Shown: positions 9,030 through 15,992 of the stretch, one piece after another
Numbering within the stretch: the first letter of the stretch is position 1
Layout: each line of letters begins with the position of its first letter
Assembly: GCF_040546275.1 (NCBI RefSeq)
Contig: NZ_JBEPNO010000011.1
Location: forward strand, 1-64,000
From: Nakamurella sp040546275
Lineage (GTDB): Bacteria > Actinomycetota > Actinomycetes > Mycobacteriales > Nakamurellaceae
Reading direction: 5' to 3'
Length of the DNA: 64,000 nucleotides
Translations under genes and position numbers: made by a program
Notes under the pieces: generated by a model
Told to the model about the DNA's origin: nothing
Database searches by the model: none
What the model saw: only the letters and a program-made list of their open reading frames with translations

Positions 9030-10652
9030 TCAGTCACCCGGGCGCACAAACGGGAAGAGGATCGTCTCGCGGATTCCCAATCCGGTCAGCGCCATCAGCA
9101 GCCGGTCGACGCCCATGCCCATCCCGCCGGAGGGCGGCATGCCGTATTCCATGGCCCGGAGGAAGTCCTCGTCCAGCAGCATGGCCTCGACGTCACCCAA
9201 TCCGGCAAACCGGGCCTGGTCGACGAATCGCTCACGCTGCACGACGGGGTCGACGAGTTCAGAATAGGCCGTTGCCGTTTCCACACCACGGATGTAGAGA
9301 TCCCACTTCTCGGTCAGTCCCGGACGCTCCCGGTGCTCGCGTGTCAGCGGGGACGTTTCGGCCGGGAAATCGCGGACGAACGTCGGCAGCACCAGTGACT
9401 CGACAACCAGCTCCTCGAAGAGTTCCTCGGCGAGTTTGCCCGGCCCGTAGTGTGGCGCGACCGCCACCCCGAACTTCTTCGCCAACTCGACGAGGCGGTC
9501 CATCGGGGTGTTCACGTCGACGTCCTCGCCCGTCGCCTCGGACAATGCGCCGTACAGCGTAATGGACTTCCATTCGCCGCCGAGATCGAAGTCCGATCCG
9601 TCGGCGTGCACGGCGGTCGTCGAACCGAAGATCTCCGTTGCCGCGTTCTGGATCAGGTCGCGGGTCAGGTCGGCCATGCCGTTGTAGTCGGAGTAGGCCT
9701 CATACGCTTCCAGCATTGCGAATTCCGGCGAGTGCGAAGAGTCCGCACCCTCGTTCCGGAAGTTGCGGTTGATCTCGAAGACCCGGTCGATACCCCCCAC
9801 CACACAACGCTTCAGGTACAACTCCGGCGCAATTCGCAGGAAGAGATCCATGTCCATGGCATTCATGTGGGTGGCGAACGGGCGGGCCGCTGCACCTCCG
9901 TGGAGCACCTGGAGCATCGGAGTTTCCACCTCCAGGTAGCCCCGGTTGTGCAGCGTCTCCCGGAGTGAGCGATTGGCCAGCGCCCTGACCTCCGCATTGC
10001 GCCGGGCCTGCGGCCGGACGATGAGGTCGACGTAACGCTGCCGTACGCGAATCTCCTCCGACAATGGCTTGTGGGCGACGGGCAGCGGGCGAAGGGACTT
10101 CGCGGTGAGCTGCCAGGAATCGGCCAGAACGCTCAACTCGCCTCGTTGGGAGGTGATGACCTCGCCCTCGGCAAAAAGATGGTCGCCCAGATCGATGTCC
10201 GATTTGAAGGAGGCCAGCGACTCGGCACCGACCGAGGCCAGGGAGATCATCACCTGTAGTTCTGTGCCGGTTTCCCCGGCTCCACCTTCGCGGAGTGTCA
10301 CAAAACACAGTTTTCCGGAATTGCGCAGGAAGATGACCCGCCCGGTGACGCCGACGGTCCGGCCGGTGTGCACGTCCGGGTCCAGGTCCGGAAACTGGGC
10401 CCGCAACTCGGCGAGGTCGGTCGTCCTGGCCACACCGACCGGGTAGGGATCAATTCCGGCATTCAACAGTCGGGCGCGCTTGTCCCGTCTGACCCGCATC
10501 TGCTCCGGCAGATCGTCGTCCCCACCCGACACCTCGTGCTTGCCACCGGACTTTCCCGGGCGCTCGCCGGACGCGGACGGGCCGGATCGTTCAGAATGGA
10601 TCGGATCTTCTGGGTTGACGCCATCTTCTGGATCGTCAGGTCGGGAGCTCAC
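9030..10652 (-). CDS. lysS: Lysyl-tRNA synthetase, class II
   Basis: Charges tRNA-Lys. The 540-residue protein has an N-terminal OB-fold anticodon-binding domain (about 95–190: TVGVTGRVIFLRNSGKLCFVTL) and the class II catalytic core with motif 2 (FEINRNFRNEG) and motif 3 (GMGMGVDRLLMALTG). About 45 hydrophilic residues precede the conserved RDKRARLLNAGIDPYPV, longer than Escherichia coli LysS; the GTG at 10652 is the furthest upstream start. lsr2 lies about 240 bp downstream on the same strand; the 214-bp gap upstream of lsr2 (8,816–9,029) is AT-richer than its surroundings and probably holds the lsr2 promoter. Confidence 0.96.
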   Translation of the reverse strand: MSSRPDDPEDGVNPEDPIHSERSGPSASGERPGKSGGKHEVSGGDDDLPEQMRVRRDKRARLLNAGIDPYPVGVARTTDLAELRAQFPDLDPDVHTGRTVGVTGRVIFLRNSGKLCFVTLREGGAGETGTELQVMISLASVGAESLASFKSDIDLGDHLFAEGEVITSQRGELSVLADSWQLTAKSLRPLPVAHKPLSEEIRVRQRYVDLIVRPQARRNAEVRALANRSLRETLHNRGYLEVETPMLQVLHGGAAARPFATHMNAMDMDLFLRIAPELYLKRCVVGGIDRVFEINRNFRNEGADSSHSPEFAMLEAYEAYSDYNGMADLTRDLIQNAATEIFGSTTAVHADGSDFDLGGEWKSITLYGALSEATGEDVDVNTPMDRLVELAKKFGVAVAPHYGPGKLAEELFEELVVESLVLPTFVRDFPAETSPLTREHRERPGLTEKWDLYIRGVETATAYSELVDPVVQRERFVDQARFAGLGDVEAMLLDEDFLRAMEYGMPPSGGMGMGVDRLLMALTGLGIRETILFPFVRPGD

Positions 10653-10741
10653 GACTCCAAAGGGTACGTGCCCGCGATCGCACTCCCCTTCACAGCCGCG
10701 GTTCGGAGATTTCGCCGAGGTATTTCCGAGCCGGGTGATGG

Positions 10742-11710
10742 GTGGAGAATGATCCGGTGATCGTCGGTCGTGAAGAATCCGTCACCGTCGAACTGCTCGC
10801 GCACGACGACTGGACCCAGCGGGAAGAACGGCACGTCGAACTGGTCGACGAACTGACGGCGTCGCACAGATCACGGATCGCGGAGAATCGCACCCATCCG
10901 GTCGAGGACTTCCTCTTCACCTACTACTCGCACCGGCCGGCCCAGCTCCGACGCTGGCACGCCGGAGCCCGATTCGGACTGCTCGATGCCGGCGACCGGG
11001 CCCAGTGGCGGTTCCATCGAGCCCTCCCCGTTGGCGTCGCGATGGGCGATGTCTCGGGCGGCGCCCGTCCGGTCGGCGACGTCACCGACGCCGTGGTGGT
11101 CGACCCGGCCTACTTCCTCGACGCACGGGGCAAGAGTGTGCGGTTCATCCACGAGTTGCTCGGTCGGACCCGGGCGGCGACGCCCTCGTTCGGTTGTTTC
11201 GGCCTGCACGAGTGGGCGATGGTCTACCAGGTCCAGGACCGGCGGCACCTGGACTGGCCGCTGCGGCTCGGGGCGGACGGGACGGACGAGGTGGTCCGCG
11301 ACCACCAGATCAAGTGCTCGCACTACGACGCCTTCCGGTTCTTCACCCCGGCCGCCCGGGGGCGGAACCTGCTGGCCCCGGATCTGTGGAGCCGGGACCG
11401 GATGGAACAGCCCGGGTGCCTGCATGCGTCGATGGACCTCTACAAGTGGGCCTACCGCCTGGTCCCGATCGTCTCCAGCGAGTTGCTGCTCGATTGTTTC
11501 CTGCTCGCGCGGGAGATCAGGGAGATCGACATGCGGGCATCGCCCTACGACCTCACGGAACTCGGTTATCCACCGATCCCGATCGAGACCCCTTCCGGCA
11601 AGACGGAGTACGTCACCGCCCAGCGCAGCTTCGCCGACAGGGGCCAAGAGCTGCGCGACCGGCTGCTGTCGGCCGTCGACAGCGCATTCGGCGACCTGGG
11701 CGTTCGTTGA
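10742..11710 (+). CDS. Protein of the actinobacterial family usually labelled 3-methyladenine DNA glycosylase
   Basis: The 322-residue protein contains VEDFLFTYYSHRPAQLRRWHAG, the hallmark of an actinobacterial family commonly annotated as 3-methyladenine DNA glycosylase; I do not see a classical HhH-GPD or AAG catalytic motif, so the enzymatic label is inherited rather than shown. Several conserved aromatic and histidine blocks (CFGLHEWAMVYQ, HQIKCSHYDAFRFF, QPGCLHASMDLYKWAYRL) suggest a metal or nucleotide site. GTG start at 10742, divergent from lysS, convergent with the DUF6779 gene 16 bp away. Confidence 0.7.
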   Translation: MENDPVIVGREESVTVELLAHDDWTQREERHVELVDELTASHRSRIAENRTHPVEDFLFTYYSHRPAQLRRWHAGARFGLLDAGDRAQWRFHRALPVGVAMGDVSGGARPVGDVTDAVVVDPAYFLDARGKSVRFIHELLGRTRAATPSFGCFGLHEWAMVYQVQDRRHLDWPLRLGADGTDEVVRDHQIKCSHYDAFRFFTPAARGRNLLAPDLWSRDRMEQPGCLHASMDLYKWAYRLVPIVSSELLLDCFLLAREIREIDMRASPYDLTELGYPPIPIETPSGKTEYVTAQRSFADRGQELRDRLLSAVDSAFGDLGVR

Positions 11711-11726
11711 GCCTGCAGAGCCCGGA

Positions 11727-13022
11727 TCAGTCCTCTGCCCGTCGCCGACGGCGAGGGGCGGCGTCGGAGCTGCCGTAGGCGGCCAGCAGGTCGGCCACCG
11801 AGATGCCAGCCGAGTGGCCGGTACCGGCGAGTGCATGCTCCGGCGGCGTGTCACCGTCTTCGGGCTGCGCTGCCGGGTCGACGAATGCCCCCGATGCCGG
11901 CTCCGGTTCCGATGCGGGCTCTGATTCCGGCGTCGGCTCTGATTCCGGCGTCGGCTCTGATTCCGGCGCTGGCTCTGATTCCGGCGCTGGCTCGGGTTCG
12001 CTGAAGGCTGCGGCTTCTTCTTGCGCCTCCGGCGCAGTGTCGGCCTCCGCCTCCGCCTCCGCCTCGGGCTCGGCCTCCGGCGCCGGCTCGACGCCGGGCT
12101 CGGCTTCCGGCTCCGGCTCCGGCTCGACAATCAACTCCGGCTCGGCCTCAGCCGCCGGCTCGGGCTCAACGATCAGCTCCGGCTCGACGATCAGCTCCGG
12201 CTCCGTGACTGGCTCCGCCTCGACCACCACCTCGGGCCCCACCTCGGCAACAGGCGACGGTGCGGGCGGGTGCGCCGGCTGGGCGTGGGCGTGCTCATCG
12301 ACCACGCCGGGCGCAACCGGCGCACCGGGCACCGGCTGGGCACCGGGTCCGAACATCGCCCGGGGGAACTGGATGGTGTCGTCCTCGCGCATCGGGTACG
12401 GACCACCTAGACCGGACGAGCCGAAGCCCGACGACCCGGGGACCGCCGAAGGAGCGCTCGACTGGTGACCGACATACGGCCCGGTCGGTTCGGGGGCGTG
12501 CTCGATCTGGCCGGGGCGGGACGTGTTCGCGAGCCGATTCCGGCCCGCATCGCCGACCTGTCGCACCCTGGTCGACTCTGCGGACAACGTCAGGCGTTCG
12601 AAGAGCAGGTCACCGTCGAGCAGACCGGACAACGTCGTGTTCAGTCGGTCGAGTTGCTCGCGCAGACCCGCCAGCTCCTCGCGATGCCGCGACTCCGCGT
12701 CCTCCCGAGCCGCTTCCGAAACTCCGATCTCGTACTCCCGGCGCGCGGTGATCTCGCGATGGAGTTCGAGTTCGTAGGTGCGCTTGCTCTCCTCGGTCTT
12801 GAGTTCGGCCGAACGCGCGGTCCGGCGGAAGTAGACGACGGGGAAGGCTGCGGTGAAGGCCGCCCACACTCCGAGCAGCGCGGCCAGCTTCAGCCAGCGC
12901 ACCTCCTCGGAGAAGACCGCCAGCGCGATCGCACCGACGGCCAGCAGAAATCCCAGCACCAACAAGCCACGCATGAGCACGGGCGTCACCCCACGGCGGG
13001 GGCGATTTCCGGCTCGGGTCAT
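11727..13022 (-). CDS. DUF6779-like membrane protein with Glu/Pro-rich tail
   Basis: The 431-residue protein has two transmembrane helices (about 17–38 and 44–64), a coiled-coil segment (about 75–135, ELKTEESKRTYELELHREI...), then a long acidic Pro/Glu/Ala-rich tail with PESEPT-type repeats and a basic C-terminus (RRRRRAED). This is the layout of the family next to DUF3180 and folK in mycobacteria (Rv3604c). ATG at 13022 is placed just before the basic residues and first helix; a longer frame to 13118 overlaps the DUF3180 gene. Likely the last gene of the folate/ftsH run. Function unknown; the coiled coil plus charged tail suggests a cell-envelope scaffold (inference). Confidence 0.8.
   Translation of the reverse strand: MTRAGNRPRRGVTPVLMRGLLVLGFLLAVGAIALAVFSEEVRWLKLAALLGVWAAFTAAFPVVYFRRTARSAELKTEESKRTYELELHREITARREYEIGVSEAAREDAESRHREELAGLREQLDRLNTTLSGLLDGDLLFERLTLSAESTRVRQVGDAGRNRLANTSRPGQIEHAPEPTGPYVGHQSSAPSAVPGSSGFGSSGLGGPYPMREDDTIQFPRAMFGPGAQPVPGAPVAPGVVDEHAHAQPAHPPAPSPVAEVGPEVVVEAEPVTEPELIVEPELIVEPEPAAEAEPELIVEPEPEPEAEPGVEPAPEAEPEAEAEAEADTAPEAQEEAAAFSEPEPAPESEPAPESEPTPESEPTPESEPASEPEPASGAFVDPAAQPEDGDTPPEHALAGTGHSAGISVADLLAAYGSSDAAPRRRRRAED
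11917..11988. repeat. 18-bp in-frame tandem repeat (4 copies)
   Basis: Four copies of GGCTCTGATTCCGGCGTC/GCT encode the repeated PESEPT/A units in the acidic tail of the DUF6779-like protein. Further diverged copies continue on both sides. Confidence 0.9.
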
Positions 13023-13092
13023 GGCCCACAGGTTACCGGGGCCGGGTGTGTTCACGAGCCCGTTGCTCCTCCGGCGCGCAGACCGGACCACC

Positions 13093-13605
13093 TCACCGAG
13101 TGGACGAACGCCCGTCACGCGGATCTTCGGGCGCCCGGCAGCAGTATTCGAGATACAACGCCCCGAAGACCATCAGAGCCGAGCCGGCCAGCCCGACACC
13201 GGCGCTCACCGAATCCGATCGGGCTGCGGTGATCACGCCTGAGTCCGGCAGGACATAGGCGAGCAGGCCAACCCAGAGCCCGCCCAGCGCAGCTCCCGCC
13301 AGGGCCGAGGCCTTGGCCGTCATCACCGCTCGAGCGGCGGTCAACGGCGGGACCGGAGGTCTGAGGTCCTGACGACCCTCGTCCCGGCGGACCTGGATCC
13401 GCTGCCGCAGTCCGTGCCCGAAGATCGCCTCCGCGATCCCGAGGATCGCCGGCGCCAACCCGGCCAACCGCGGGATCGGCGGGATGCTGCCGTAGTTCAG
13501 GCGGACGACGAGGTAGCCGACGATGGCCGCGACGAGCCCGACGGCCATCAGATCGCGCGGTCGGGTCGGTCCCATCCGGAAGGCGGGAGTGCGATCAGCC
13601 GACAT
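13093..13605 (-). CDS. DUF3180 family membrane protein
   Basis: About 170 residues with four hydrophobic helices (about 21–40, 45–65, 100–122, 132–155) and the DUF3180 signature TRPRDLMAVGLVAAIVGY near the N-terminus. It follows folK with an 11-bp overlap if the ATG at 13605 is used; the ATG at 13575 (MGPTRPRDL) is an alternative that fits the domain boundary. The gene is part of the folate cluster in mycobacteria (Rv3605c) and many other actinobacteria, but no biochemical role is known. Confidence 0.85.
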   Translation of the reverse strand: MSADRTPAFRMGPTRPRDLMAVGLVAAIVGYLVVRLNYGSIPPIPRLAGLAPAILGIAEAIFGHGLRQRIQVRRDEGRQDLRPPVPPLTAARAVMTAKASALAGAALGGLWVGLLAYVLPDSGVITAARSDSVSAGVGLAGSALMVFGALYLEYCCRAPEDPRDGRSSTR

Positions 13606-14086
13606 GGCCGACCGCACTGATGTCGGCGGAGTCCAGGCCCGCCAGCAGGGTCAGGACCGGCCCGCGGTCGGGAAGGACTGCGTCCGGGTCGATCTCGGCC
13701 CACGGCAGCAGGACGAACGCCCGTTCGTGGGCGCGCGGGTGCGGGAGGGTGAGATCCGGGTCCTGCGAGACGACGTCGTCCACGACCACCACATCGGCAT
13801 CGAGAGTTCTCGGGCCCCAACGGATATCTCGCACACGGCCGGCGTCACTCTCGAGCTCCCGGCACAGGTCCAGCCATCCGTAGGCGTCCAGATCGGGCGA
13901 GGAGGCGATCATCGCAAGGTTGTAGTAGTCGTCCTGCGGAACCGGACCCCAGGGCGGCGTCCGGTAGACGGACGACACGGCGATCACCCCGCCAGGCAGC
14001 CACTTCGCCAGCGCGGCAACGGCATCGGCCAGATGTTGACGCCGATCGCCCAGATTCGAGCCCAACGACAGAACGGCACGCGACAT
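13595..14086 (-). CDS. folK: 2-amino-4-hydroxy-6-hydroxymethyldihydropteridine pyrophosphokinase (HPPK)
   Basis: Transfers pyrophosphate from ATP to 6-hydroxymethyl-dihydropterin, the step before FolP. The 163-residue protein starts MSRAVLSLGSNLGDRRQHL, the family signature, and contains VSSVYRTPPWG and the catalytic block RDIRWGPRTLDADVVVVDD with the two metal-binding aspartates, then LPHPRAHERAFVLLPW. The ATG at 14086 follows the folB TGA after 1 bp, so the two genes are translationally coupled; folK overlaps the next gene by 11 bp. Confidence 0.96.
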   Translation of the reverse strand: MSRAVLSLGSNLGDRRQHLADAVAALAKWLPGGVIAVSSVYRTPPWGPVPQDDYYNLAMIASSPDLDAYGWLDLCRELESDAGRVRDIRWGPRTLDADVVVVDDVVSQDPDLTLPHPRAHERAFVLLPWAEIDPDAVLPDRGPVLTLLAGLDSADISAVGHVG

Positions 14087-14087
14087 C

Positions 14088-14462
14088 TCAGGCACCGGTC
14101 CGTCGGACGGAACGGCGGATCGTCACGGCGACGTCCACGAAGTCCAGCGGGATCGGGGCAGACGGCTTGTGCAGGGTCACTTCCACCGCGTGCACGGGAT
14201 AGGTGGCGATCACCTTGTCGGCGATCTCGCCGGCCACCGCTTCGATCAGGTCCCGCGGCGGCCCACCGATGATCCCGGCCGCCAGTTCGGCCAACTCGCC
14301 GTAGTGAACGGTGGTGGTCAGGTTGTCGGTTCGGGCGGCCACCGTCAGGTCGAGCCAGAGCGTGAGGTCGACGACGAAGTCCTGGCCGTCACGACGTTCG
14401 TGTTCGAAAACCCCGTGGTAGCCGAAGATCTTGAGGCCGGTCAGGGTGATCCGGTCAGCCAC
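14088..14462 (-). CDS. folB: Dihydroneopterin aldolase
   Basis: Converts 7,8-dihydroneopterin to 6-hydroxymethyl-dihydropterin. The 124-residue protein begins VADRITLTGLKIFGYHGVFEHE, with the FolB pattern G-x-HGV-x-x-E, and contains VHYGELAELAAGII and a catalytic-type lysine in VTLHKPSAPIP. The GTG start at 14462 overlaps folP by 8 bp. A frame extending much further upstream is only the out-of-frame reading of folP. Confidence 0.95.
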   Translation of the reverse strand: MADRITLTGLKIFGYHGVFEHERRDGQDFVVDLTLWLDLTVAARTDNLTTTVHYGELAELAAGIIGGPPRDLIEAVAGEIADKVIATYPVHAVEVTLHKPSAPIPLDFVDVAVTIRRSVRRTGA

Positions 14463-15408
14463 GACGCTGTCCTTTCCGGTGTCCGAAGAACTCCGGCGGC
14501 GCCGTGGCGTCGGCCAACGGCCCGTCGGGCGCCGTCCCGGTCCGCATCGTTGCCGCCGGGTGTACCGAGGCGCCGGCAGCGGCCAGCACGGCCAGGGCGT
14601 CCCGCGTTGGCTGCGGCTCGTGCACCCTGATCCCCCAGGCGCCCCGTTGCGCAGCCAGCAGTGACACAGCCGCGGTCGCCGCCTCGCGTCCCGCCGGCGG
14701 CCGCTGGGTTCCGGACTCGTCCAGGAGGAGCTCTCCGAGAAAACGTTTCCGCGACGCTCCCACCAGGACTGGCAACCCGATGTCCACCAGCGAGGCCAAC
14801 TTCTCCAGCAGTGCCCAGTTGTGCCGGGCGTCCTTGGCGAAGCCGAGTCCGGGATCCAGGATGACGCTACGCTCGTCGACCCCGGCCGCCAGGGCGCGAT
14901 CCACCTGGACCAGCAGTTCCTCGCGTACCTCGGCGACCACATCGGCATAGGTGGCCTGCTGCTGCATGGAGGCGCTGTGACCTCGCCAGTGCATGAGGAT
15001 CCACGGCACACCCGTCTCGGCCGCGACGGCGGCCATGGCCGGGTCGGCCAGCCCCCCCGAGACGTCGTTGATGATGCTCGCGCCGGCCTGCACCGCCGCT
15101 CGCGCCACCCCAGATCTGGTGGTATCCACGGAGCAGACGATGCCCTGCGCCGTCAGGGCGCCGATCACCGGGATCACCCGTTCCGACTCCGTGGGGCCAT
15201 CGATGCGGTGAGCGCCGGGCCGGGTCGACTCGCCGCCGACGTCGACGACGTCCGCCCCCTGACGGACCAGCTCGATCCCGTGGGCGATGGCAGCGTCGGT
15301 GTGGTCCCAGCGTCCTCCGTCGGAGAACGAATCGGGCGTGACGTTGAGGACCCCGAAGAGGAAGGCCCGGGAACCGAACACCGGGAACCGGTTGCTCGTG
15401 GGAGTCAC
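14455..15408 (-). CDS. folP: Dihydropteroate synthase
   Basis: Joins 6-hydroxymethyl-dihydropterin pyrophosphate and para-aminobenzoate; the sulfonamide target. The TIM-barrel motifs are all present: GVLNVTPDSFSDGG, GGESTRPGA, NDVSGG, DPGLGFAK, GASRKRF and the C-terminal RVHEPQPTRDAL (variant of RVHDV). The start is the GTG at 15408, whose last two bases belong to the folE TGA (GTGA overlap); this gives 317 residues. A longer frame reaching 15528 would lie inside folE. Located between folE and folB in a coupled operon. Confidence 0.96.
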   Translation of the reverse strand: MTPTSNRFPVFGSRAFLFGVLNVTPDSFSDGGRWDHTDAAIAHGIELVRQGADVVDVGGESTRPGAHRIDGPTESERVIPVIGALTAQGIVCSVDTTRSGVARAAVQAGASIINDVSGGLADPAMAAVAAETGVPWILMHWRGHSASMQQQATYADVVAEVREELLVQVDRALAAGVDERSVILDPGLGFAKDARHNWALLEKLASLVDIGLPVLVGASRKRFLGELLLDESGTQRPPAGREAATAAVSLLAAQRGAWGIRVHEPQPTRDALAVLAAAGASVHPAATMRTGTAPDGPLADATAPPEFFGHRKGQRRG

Positions 15409-15992
15409 CGGCCCGTGATCAGGCTCATCGCCTCGGCGCGGGTGCTGGCCCTGGTCTGGAAGATCCCGCGCACCGCCGACGTGGTGGTGACCGCGCCGGG
15501 CTTGCGAATCCCCCGCATCGCCATGCACAGGTGCTCTGCCTCGATGACGACGATGACGCCGGCCGGCTCCAGCCGCCGCACCAGCGCCTCGGCGATCTGC
15601 GTGGTCAGGCGCTCCTGTACCTGCGGGCGCCGCGAGTACCCGTCGACCACCCTGGCCAGTTTGGACAGCCCGGTGACCTGACCGTTCCGGCCCGGGATGT
15701 AACCCACGTGTGCATGCCCGAAGAAGGGGACCAGATGGTGCTCGCAGGTCGAGTACATCGGAATGTCCCGCATCAGCACCATCTCGGAGTGGTGCTCCTC
15801 GAAAACGGTGTCCAGCACCAGGTCCGGGTCGACATGCAGTCCGCCGAACTGCTCGGCGAAGGCCCGCGCCACCCGACCCGGCGTCTCCTTGAGACCATCG
15901 CGGTCGACGTCCTCGCCCACCGCGATCAACAGCTCACGGACGGCCGCTTCGGCGCGGATCTGGTCGAACGGCGGCCGGGTCTCGACCGTCAT
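15405..15992 (-). CDS. folE: GTP cyclohydrolase I
   Basis: First step of folate synthesis from GTP. The 195-residue protein has the zinc-binding motif STCEHHLVPFFG, the substrate-binding segment LSKLARVVDGYSRRPQVQERLT, and the third zinc ligand in EAEHLCMAMRGIRKPG. The ATG at 15992 overlaps the ftsH stop by four bases (ATGA), so ftsH and the folate genes are one transcript with translational coupling, as in Rv3609c–Rv3610c. Confidence 0.97.
   Translation of the reverse strand: MTVETRPPFDQIRAEAAVRELLIAVGEDVDRDGLKETPGRVARAFAEQFGGLHVDPDLVLDTVFEEHHSEMVLMRDIPMYSTCEHHLVPFFGHAHVGYIPGRNGQVTGLSKLARVVDGYSRRPQVQERLTTQIAEALVRRLEPAGVIVVIEAEHLCMAMRGIRKPGAVTTTSAVRGIFQTRASTRAEAMSLITGR

Noticed and set aside
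14463..15011. Upstream extension of folB as one 307-codon protein
   Set aside because: The extension is the out-of-frame reading of folP; folB homology begins at the GTG at 14,462.
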